A DNA stretch of 12,112 bases, taken from the NCBI GenBank assembly GCA_024644125.1, contig JAHELQ010000114.1:1-12112 (forward strand), in the 5' to 3' direction. This DNA is from Candidatus Aminicenantota bacterium (GTDB lineage: Bacteria; Acidobacteriota; Aminicenantia; UBA2199). Position 1 is the stretch's first letter. Every line of letters begins with the position of its first letter. Shown one piece after another: positions 1 to 6,491 of the stretch. A program made the translations under genes and the position numbers. The notes below the pieces were generated by a model, which saw nothing but the letters and a program-made list of their open reading frames with translations, was not told the DNA's origin and did not search any database.

Positions 1-3000
1 CGCCGTTGGGTTTGATGCAATTGCTCACCTACGCGCAGCGGGAACTTCCCGGAGAGATAAACGGCAAAATCGCCAAATCGCGGATCGATTTTGACGATTA
101 CGACTCGTTGCGAAACATGGTAAAGGATTTTTCCCCTGATGTGATCGGCGTTCGCACGTTGACGTTCTATAAAGATTTTTTCCACCGCGCTGTCTCCTCG
201 ATCCGGCAGTGGGGATTCGAAGGAGCGATCGTCGCCGGCGGGCCGTACGCCACCAGCGATTACACGGGCGCGCTCAACGATTCAAACATCGATGTCATCG
301 TGCCTGGCGAGGGGGAAGTCACCTTCGCCCGGTTGTTGGAGGCGATGATCGCAAACGGCCGGCGGCTTCCGGGGCAGGATGTGTTGCGGACGATCGACGG
401 CATCGTCTTCCATCCCGGCAATCACTCCGGTGAACCGGCGGGCAGGGAATTTTTAGTCTCACCCCTATCCGGGCACGACACCTACGATGGCTGCGACCAT
501 AATCCGGACGTAACTAATGCTCCCGGCGATTTGGCTTACTGCATTTTTACCTCCGGTTCCACCGGCTTTCCCAAAGGGTCTCTGGTGGAGCATCGCAATC
601 TGCTTCATCTGGTGAACGGAATGAAGAGGCGGATATATGATCGAATCGAAACCGGAGTTGGGCCATTGAATGTTGGTCTCCTGTCCCCGTTGGTGTTCGA
701 CGCGTCGGTGAAACAGATCTTTCCGGCGTTATTATTGGGGCACACGCTAACGATCCTTCCTGAAGAGGCGCGACTGGATGGTCAACTCTTGCTGGAAACC
801 TACCGGAAGGAAGAGATCGATATCGCCGACGGCACCCCGGCGCACCTGTCCATCCTGGTGGATACACCGCTGAAGGGAGAGATGGCTCTTCCGGTGAAGT
901 TTTTTCTCATTGGAGGAGAGTCGTTGCCCGCCGGCCTGGTCCGGCGGTTTTTGTCTATGTTTGGAAGCGGAGGAGCAGCCGTCGTAAATGTGTACGGCCC
1001 GACCGAGTGCAGCGACGTCACCTCCGTCCATGTCGTGGATCCCGTCGAGCCCGGGAATATCGAGCACATTCCCATCGGTAAAATCCTTGATCATGTGCGG
1101 GTAGTGGTGATGGGCGGGGGAGGTCTACCTCTTCCTCCGGGGGTTCCCGGCGAATTGTGGATTTCCGGCGGGGGCGTGGGCCGCGGGTATTTGAACCGGC
1201 CTGAATTGACCGGCCGGATGTTTCTCCCCTTCGCCCTGGACGGCAGGGAAGGCGAAGAACGTGTGTTTTACCGTAGCGGCGACCGGGTGCGGCTGATGCC
1301 CGGCGGACAATTGGAGTTTTTGGGGCGCATTGACGACCAGGTGAAAATACGTGGTTATCGTATCGAACCCGGGGAGATCGAGCGGATTATTCTTGGATTC
1401 GACGATATCAAGCGGGCGGCTGTGGTTCCATTGAAGCAGGAAGGCGGCCAATTGTTTTTGTGCGCCTTTGCGACGGGCCGCGACGGCCTGGACGGCGGGG
1501 AATTGAAGATGCGCCTGAGTCGCGTGTTGCCAGAGTATCTCCTGCCCCATCGTATCGTGGTCCTGGATGAACTACCGCTGGGCGCCAATGGGAAGTTGGA
1601 CCGGAAACGATTGCCGGAACTGGATTTGACCCGGGGGCTGGACCGTACGCCCCCCCGCGATGTGTTGGAGCGGGAATTGGCGCTGATTTGGGCCGGTGTT
1701 CTGGAGGTGGAGCATACTCTCATCGGCATTGACGCCAATTTTTTCGAGTTGGGCGGGCATTCCCTACGGGCAGTCAAACTGATGGCGTTGGCGTTCCAGA
1801 AAACTGGCGTGAAGCTCTCGATGACGGAGATATTCAATTCCCCCACCATCCGGCGGCAGGCGGAGATAATCCGGTCATCGGCCCCCCGGAAGAGCGATTC
1901 GCCGCAACCGCTCGAAAAACGGGATTATTATCCTCTATCGGTCAACCAGGAAAGAATCTGGTTGGCCCAACAATTAAATCCCCGGAGCGCCGCCTACCAT
2001 ATTTCCGGTTCCATTCAGGTGGGGGAGAACTCCCGTCTGAATGTCGAAGCTCTCGATCTGACGCTTCATTCCATCATGGACCGGCACGAAAGTTTCCGCA
2101 CCGGTTTCGTCGATCATGGCTCCGGACCGGTTCAGTTGGTTGTAGATCGTCTGGATGCGCCGCTAAGAGTAGTCGATGCCGCCTCGTTGCCGGAAGCGGA
2201 GCGGACGGCGGGGATTGTCTCCTTGCGGAACGATCTGGAATTCACTCCTTTTGACCTGGGGCGCCCCCCTCTCTGGCGGATGTTGTTGATCCAGGCCCCG
2301 GACGGTGATTCCTTGTTGGTATGTATCCATCACATCATCGCCGACGGCTGGTCGCTGGGAATAGTGCGGGATGAATTCCTGCGCCTGTATACGGGGTACG
2401 CGTCCGGGAACGCGCCGCGGTTGACGCCGCTGGCTCTCCAGTACCGGGATTACGCGTGGTGGCAGAAACGGCGGATTGAAGACCCGGCTCTCTCCAGGCA
2501 AGCCTTTGATTTCTGGAAAAGTAGATATTCCGGGAACCTTCCCCGGTTGGAACTTCCGGTGGGAGGTCATACTCAAGAGAGAAGAGACGGTAGTAGCGGC
2601 TTTTGTTTTGTCGTGGAGGATCCTCTTCCCAAACAATTGGAGAATCTGGGAGTCGCCGCCGGCGCCAGTTTGTTTGTGGTGTTGTTCGGCGTGTTGAATC
2701 TGGCGTTGTGCCGGATTTCCAATCAAACGGATTTTATCGTGGGATTGTTGGGGGCGGGCAGGGATCATGAAGCGACGCAACAGATTGTGGGCTTCTTTGT
2801 CAATACATTGGCGTACCGGTGCGTCGTCGATAGTTCAATGCCCTTCGACCGGTATCTCCGGCAATTGAACGGGGATGTCCTGGCCATGGCCGAGCACCAA
2901 TGGTACCCGGTGGAGAAGGTGGTAGAAGCGCTGGATATTCCGTTTCCTGAAATACGGGTATTGTTCAATATGTTCAATGAAGATCACGGCGACGGTGTGG

Positions 3001-3254
3001 AAAAAGCGGGATTTTACCGGTTGATGGACGGAGAGGTGAAGTTCCCCCTGATTTTATACGCCAACCGGTTTCCCGGCCGGCTGGCGATTCGTTGCCATTT
3101 CCGCAATCATTTGTTTAGTCGTCAAACGATCGAATTTTTGATGGATCATTACCGGAGAATCCTCTCCGGCGCGGCGGCGGATCCGGGTAAACCAATCAAG
3201 GATATCATGTTTCCCAATCGAAAAAAGAGGCTTACTCTTGGGGGAGGTCGTTAG
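1..3254 (+). CDS. NRPS, 5'-partial: B12-binding-like domain / A (from A3) - T - C
   Basis: Read from base 3; the frame is open at the left edge, so the true start is upstream. Residues are numbered from the Leu codon at base 6. Residues 1-135 resemble the cobalamin-binding domain of B12-radical SAM proteins (PLGLMQL opening, VAGGPYAT, VPGEGEVTF, IDGIVF). An A domain follows without visible A1/A2: A3 at 177-191 (FTSGSTGFPKG), A4 FDASV at 231-235, A5 VYGPTE at 329-334, A7 YRSGD at 422-426, A8 GRIDDQVKIRGYRIEPGEIE at 440-459, A10 NGKLDRK at 528-534. The T domain carries the phosphopantetheine Ser at S586 (GGHSL). The C domain begins near 641 (YYPLSVNQERIW) and has HHIIADG at 775-781, FVNTL at 931-935 and HQWYPVE at 964-970, so it looks active. 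By motif positions the pocket reads D-A-K-D-L-G-V, then an ambiguous D/V pair, then K. This recalls the Glu code of surfactin module 1 (from memory, so tentative). The C-terminal tail is basic (NRKKRLTLGGGR). The NRPS call is certain; the role of the B12-like part is unknown. Confidence 0.95.
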   Translation, partial: PLGLMQLLTYAQRELPGEINGKIAKSRIDFDDYDSLRNMVKDFSPDVIGVRTLTFYKDFFHRAVSSIRQWGFEGAIVAGGPYATSDYTGALNDSNIDVIVPGEGEVTFARLLEAMIANGRRLPGQDVLRTIDGIVFHPGNHSGEPAGREFLVSPLSGHDTYDGCDHNPDVTNAPGDLAYCIFTSGSTGFPKGSLVEHRNLLHLVNGMKRRIYDRIETGVGPLNVGLLSPLVFDASVKQIFPALLLGHTLTILPEEARLDGQLLLETYRKEEIDIADGTPAHLSILVDTPLKGEMALPVKFFLIGGESLPAGLVRRFLSMFGSGGAAVVNVYGPTECSDVTSVHVVDPVEPGNIEHIPIGKILDHVRVVVMGGGGLPLPPGVPGELWISGGGVGRGYLNRPELTGRMFLPFALDGREGEERVFYRSGDRVRLMPGGQLEFLGRIDDQVKIRGYRIEPGEIERIILGFDDIKRAAVVPLKQEGGQLFLCAFATGRDGLDGGELKMRLSRVLPEYLLPHRIVVLDELPLGANGKLDRKRLPELDLTRGLDRTPPRDVLERELALIWAGVLEVEHTLIGIDANFFELGGHSLRAVKLMALAFQKTGVKLSMTEIFNSPTIRRQAEIIRSSAPRKSDSPQPLEKRDYYPLSVNQERIWLAQQLNPRSAAYHISGSIQVGENSRLNVEALDLTLHSIMDRHESFRTGFVDHGSGPVQLVVDRLDAPLRVVDAASLPEAERTAGIVSLRNDLEFTPFDLGRPPLWRMLLIQAPDGDSLLVCIHHIIADGWSLGIVRDEFLRLYTGYASGNAPRLTPLALQYRDYAWWQKRRIEDPALSRQAFDFWKSRYSGNLPRLELPVGGHTQERRDGSSGFCFVVEDPLPKQLENLGVAAGASLFVVLFGVLNLALCRISNQTDFIVGLLGAGRDHEATQQIVGFFVNTLAYRCVVDSSMPFDRYLRQLNGDVLAMAEHQWYPVEKVVEALDIPFPEIRVLFNMFNEDHGDGVEKAGFYRLMDGEVKFPLILYANRFPGRLAIRCHFRNHLFSRQTIEFLMDHYRRILSGAAADPGKPIKDIMFPNRKKRLTLGGGR
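3..440 (+). other. B12-binding-like (radical SAM-associated) domain joined to an A domain
   Basis: This is a domain of the first gene. Seen: a Rossmann-like alternation in which PDVIGVRTLTFYKDFFHRAV gives strand-helix, GAIVAGGPYATSD matches the vvlGGphat signature, and IDVIVPGEGEVTFARLLEAM matches the vvrGEGE-tf-ell signature of N-terminal B12-binding domains in B12-radical SAM enzymes. These domains usually lack the DxHxxG histidine motif of mutases, and none is seen here. No radical SAM CxxxCxxC follows. After about 30 linker residues the reading frame enters A-domain core A3. Inferred: either an insertion into the N-terminal A subdomain, between A2 and A3 with the first part upstream of the window, or a fusion to an A domain that lost its N-terminal third. 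Cobalamin binding itself cannot be read from the sequence. Confidence 0.75.
3240..3247 (+). promoter_or_regulatory. Strong ribosome binding site fixing the GTG start of the second NRPS gene
   Basis: GGGGGAGG ends six bases before GTG at 3254-3256. The stop codon of the upstream gene (TAG, 3252-3254) shares its last base with this GTG (TAGTG), so the two genes are probably translationally coupled. The site lies inside the upstream coding sequence and supports GTG as the real start. Confidence 0.8.
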
Positions 3255-6200
3255 TGTTGACGCAAAAAATACTGGAAGCAGGGGTGCGCTTTAAAGACCG
3301 GCCCGCCGTTATCGGCCGGGACCGGATTGTATATTATGAAGAGTTGATAAACAGCGCGCGTTTTTTTGCCCGCCGTCTATTGGACGCGCCCGATAGCGGC
3401 GACGCGAACGTGGAATTCCCACTGGTGGGAATTCTTTTGCCTCATGGCGCGGCAAATGTGACGGCGGTGTTGGCGGCGGTTTTTGCAGGAGTCGCCTATG
3501 TACCTATCGACCCGTCGTACCCTGATGAGCGGCTGCTCTTTATGGTTGATCATTTCAGCATCCGGACGATGTTGGTGTGCGACGCCACCCTGCCTGTGGC
3601 CCGGGATTTAAGCAAAACGCCAAACCGGCCGTTGGCGTTGATCAACCTGGATAACGAGGCGGAAACGCCTCCGGTTTTTGAAGGCGAAGATTTGCCGGTT
3701 TGCGGCGACAATCGGCCGTGCTACATTATCATGACTTCCGGTTCCAGCGGTCTTCCCAAAGGAGTGGTGCAGGGCAGGCACAATGTTTATGGGTTGATGA
3801 ACTATTATTCCGAAAGACTGGAAATCACCCATAAAGACCGGCTGCTGTACCTGTCTTCCTTCAGCCATGACGGCGCGGTGGAGGATATCTTTCCCGCGCT
3901 GTTGAGCGGCGCGGCCGTGTGTCCCTTCGATCTCAAAACGCAGGGAATCCAGGCGTTGGCAGCGTGGATAGAGGAGCAAAAGATTACGGTTTATCATAGC
4001 GTTCCGACTGTGTTTCGCTATTTTACGGCATCGCTGGCGGAGGATGCCCGGTTGCCGTCGGTCCGGCTGATCTCCATGGGAGCCGAAACCATCAAGCCCG
4101 GCGATCTGGCGGCCATGGCCCGGTATTTTCCCAACGCGATTTTTTCTCACATGTATGGGCAGACGGAGTCGTCGCTCAACACGATGGTGAGCATCGCGCC
4201 ATCGGCGGGGCTGGAGAAGGTCCCGCTCGGCGCTCCCATTCCCGGGGTCCAGGTGTTGCTTCTCAATGAGGAGGGCGAAGAGGTGGGGGAACTCGAGATC
4301 GGAGAGTTGTTCGTAGCGTCGCCTTATCTGGCGTTGGAGTATTACAAGAATCCCGAAGCGTCGCATGCCACGTTTCTGAACGATGAGGAGCTCGGAAGGA
4401 TCTATCGCACCGGGGACCTGGCCCGGCGGGACCTGGATGGCGATCTCGTCTTCTGCGGCCGCAAGGATCAACAAATCAAGATCCGGGGCTTCCGGGTGGA
4501 GCCGGGAGAGATCGAGAACGCCCTGCTGGGTATTGAGACTGTCAAAGAGGCAGTCGTCACTCCATTTATGGGGCAACGGGGGGATTGGGAGTTGTGCGCC
4601 TACGTCGTACTACGGCCGCGGGAAGAAAGGCAAACGTTAGATTCCAATCAGTTGAAAGACTTATTGAGTAAGACTTTACCCGATTACATGGTTCCGGCGT
4701 ACGTTGTCGGGCTAGAATCCCTGCCCGTCACCGCGAACGGCAAATTGAACCGACAGGCGCTTCCCAAACCCGATGTGGCGCGGGCGTTGGATTACGCGCC
4801 TCCGCAGACGGCGATCCAGAAGCGGTTGATCGCTGTCTGGAGTGATGTGTTGCGGCTGCCGGCAGAGCGAATCGGGATCGACGATCATTTCTTCCGCCTG
4901 GGGGGCCATTCGTTGAAAGCCACGTTGTTGGCGGCTCACATCTACCGGGAATTTAATGTGAAGGCGCCGCTGACCGAGTTGTTCCGCCTGCCCACCGTCC
5001 GGCAGCAGGAGTTGTTGGTGGCGCAAGGGGGGGCGGCCGGCGGTTGGCCCATCGAACCTGTAGAAAAAAAAGAGTATTTCCCGCTGTCGTCGTCGCAGGC
5101 GCGGTTGTTTTTTCTGCACGGCTCTGCGGATAGGGGGACAGGCTTTCATATGTCAGCCGCTCTACGGGCCTTCGGTCCTCTGGATGAACGAAAAATCGAA
5201 TCTGTCTTCGCTGAATTACTCAAACGCCACGATATGCTGCGTTCTTCCTTTATTTATGTAGACGATGCGCCGGTGCAGCGGGTCTGGGACGAAACCGGCT
5301 TCCGGTTGCACCATTGCCGCCTGAATTCCCCGTTGAACGAGCGCGGCATCGATCCAGCCCAGGTGGTGGATGAGACGGGAAATCCGTTCATCAAACCTTA
5401 TGATTTAGCCACGCCTCCATTGTTTCGCGCTGGAATCGTGAAACTGCAAGAGGATGATTTTTTGCTGGTGTTCGATATGCATCACATCATCGGCGACGGG
5501 ACATCGATGGGAATTCTCGTCGGGGACATCACCAGGTTGTACCGGGATGATGCCATGCCGCCGTTACGATTGCAATACAGTGATTTTGCGGTGTGGCAGC
5601 AGAATATGTTCGAGTCCGGCCATATGGACGATTGCCGGCGTTACTGGAAAGGTATATACCATGACGCGCCGGACATACCCCGTTCGGATCTGCCGGCGGA
5701 TTTCCCTCGCCATTCACCGGCTGATTTTTCCGGGGGGATCGCTCGCAGGAGCTTGTCCTGGGAGGCAACCGCCGCGTTGCGTAAATTGGGGGAAACATAT
5801 GGCGCAACTCTGTATATGACATTGTTGGCGGTCCTCAATGTCGTTGTGTACAAATACACCGGACTGGAAGACATTATTGTGGGCACCGCGGTGTCGGGGC
5901 GTCCCCACGCCGGTCTCGACGAGGTGATCGGCATGTTTGTCAATATTCTGCCTATGCGCAACTTTCCGCATCCCCATCTTCCGTTCAAGAATTTTTTGGC
6001 GGAGGTTGCGACGCGCACCATCGACGCGCTGGAATACCAGGATATGCCGTTCGACCTGTTAGTGAGGGATTTGAGGCTGAAAACGGATTCCCGCCGTCAC
6101 CCGTTGTATTCCGTCTGTTTGACGGTGCAAAACTATCGGGCCGGATCCCTGGATCTGGACGGCGTTACTGTCGCGCCCATAGATTTGAAAAAAAATAAAT

Positions 6201-6475
6201 CCAATATCGACATCAACATCTTCGCGTTTGAATTGCAGGATGTTCTCCAGATCAGCATCCAGTATCTCGCCGGGCGATTCCGTCATGAGACGATGGAGTC
6301 TTTTATCCACAATTTAATCCAGGCGATTGGGGTGGTGTGCCGGGATGATTCCGTCATTATCAGGGACATCGAGCTTTTACCGGATGAATCCCAATCGCAG
6401 GCTGCGGCCGACATAAAAATGGATATGGACTTTTGCGCCCGCCTGGAGGATGTTTGTTTCGGATTCGAGGAATAA
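3254..6475 (+). CDS. NRPS, A-T-C, 1073 aa
   Basis: Starts at GTG with no N-terminal C or docking segment; the A domain begins almost at once. A2 (AYVPIDPSYPDERL) is at 81-94, A3 (MTSGSSGLPKG) at 160-170, a variant A5 (YGQTES instead of YGPTE) at 301-306, A7 (YRTGDLARR) at 384-392, A8 (GRKDQQIKIRGFRVEPGEIE) at 402-421, and A10 (NGKLNRQALP, with the catalytic Lys) at 495-504. A4 reads HDGAVEDIF, keeping the Asp that binds the substrate alpha-amino group but losing the usual preceding Phe. The pocket reads D-G-E-H-I-M-M-L-N-K and matches no code I know. The T-domain Ser is S553 (GGHSL). The C domain runs from about 608 (YFPLSSSQARLFFL) to 1040, with intact HHIIGDG at 743-749 and IGMFVNILPMR at 892-902. 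The tail after the C domain is acidic (RLEDVCFGFEE). It loads an unidentified residue and supplies the C domain for the next step. No epimerase is present. Confidence 0.95.
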   Translation: MLTQKILEAGVRFKDRPAVIGRDRIVYYEELINSARFFARRLLDAPDSGDANVEFPLVGILLPHGAANVTAVLAAVFAGVAYVPIDPSYPDERLLFMVDHFSIRTMLVCDATLPVARDLSKTPNRPLALINLDNEAETPPVFEGEDLPVCGDNRPCYIIMTSGSSGLPKGVVQGRHNVYGLMNYYSERLEITHKDRLLYLSSFSHDGAVEDIFPALLSGAAVCPFDLKTQGIQALAAWIEEQKITVYHSVPTVFRYFTASLAEDARLPSVRLISMGAETIKPGDLAAMARYFPNAIFSHMYGQTESSLNTMVSIAPSAGLEKVPLGAPIPGVQVLLLNEEGEEVGELEIGELFVASPYLALEYYKNPEASHATFLNDEELGRIYRTGDLARRDLDGDLVFCGRKDQQIKIRGFRVEPGEIENALLGIETVKEAVVTPFMGQRGDWELCAYVVLRPREERQTLDSNQLKDLLSKTLPDYMVPAYVVGLESLPVTANGKLNRQALPKPDVARALDYAPPQTAIQKRLIAVWSDVLRLPAERIGIDDHFFRLGGHSLKATLLAAHIYREFNVKAPLTELFRLPTVRQQELLVAQGGAAGGWPIEPVEKKEYFPLSSSQARLFFLHGSADRGTGFHMSAALRAFGPLDERKIESVFAELLKRHDMLRSSFIYVDDAPVQRVWDETGFRLHHCRLNSPLNERGIDPAQVVDETGNPFIKPYDLATPPLFRAGIVKLQEDDFLLVFDMHHIIGDGTSMGILVGDITRLYRDDAMPPLRLQYSDFAVWQQNMFESGHMDDCRRYWKGIYHDAPDIPRSDLPADFPRHSPADFSGGIARRSLSWEATAALRKLGETYGATLYMTLLAVLNVVVYKYTGLEDIIVGTAVSGRPHAGLDEVIGMFVNILPMRNFPHPHLPFKNFLAEVATRTIDALEYQDMPFDLLVRDLRLKTDSRRHPLYSVCLTVQNYRAGSLDLDGVTVAPIDLKKNKSNIDINIFAFELQDVLQISIQYLAGRFRHETMESFIHNLIQAIGVVCRDDSVIIRDIELLPDESQSQAAADIKMDMDFCARLEDVCFGFEE
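3413..3434. repeat. Perfect 10+10 bp inverted repeat inside coding sequence
   Basis: GAATTCCCAC at 3413-3422 and its exact reverse complement GTGGGAATTC at 3425-3434 are separated by two bases (TG). It sits about 160 bases into the second NRPS gene, in a linker-like part of the A domain reading VEFPLVGI. As RNA it could form a 9-bp stem with a 4-base loop. No function is evident. Confidence 0.6.
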
Positions 6476-6478
6476 GGA
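6473..6478 (+). promoter_or_regulatory. Possible ribosome binding site for the third NRPS gene
   Basis: TAAGGA overlaps the upstream stop codon (TAA, 6473-6475) and lies 13 bases before ATG 6492, which is longer than ideal. The alternative in-frame ATG at 6450 has GGAGG (6445-6449) directly abutting it with no spacer. The downstream start is preferred mainly because it gives an N-terminus matching that of the NRPS gene at 11670. Confidence 0.4.
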
Positions 6479-6491
6479 ATGCGCCACGACA

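Noticed and set aside
6..8. TTG at base 6 as a real start of the first gene
   Set aside because: The frame continues to the left edge and the preceding codon (Pro) fits the PLGL opening of B12-binding domains, so the gene most likely extends upstream.
3..440. B12 domain as part of a glutamate mutase (linking Glu activation to methylaspartate)
   Set aside because: Mutase-type B12 domains carry DxHxxG, which is absent; the motifs seen (GGPYAT, GEGE) are of the radical SAM-associated kind.
3150..3254. Epimerisation or thioesterase domain after any C domain
   Set aside because: After each C domain there is only a short tail; no GxSxG thioesterase motif or second HHxxxDG-type domain is present in the window.
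3608..4576. Long open frame on the minus strand (about 320 codons) opposite the second NRPS gene
   Set aside because: It lies opposite a strongly conserved A domain, its translation has no recognisable domain, and no convincing ribosome binding site was noted. GC-rich coding DNA often opens the complementary frame.
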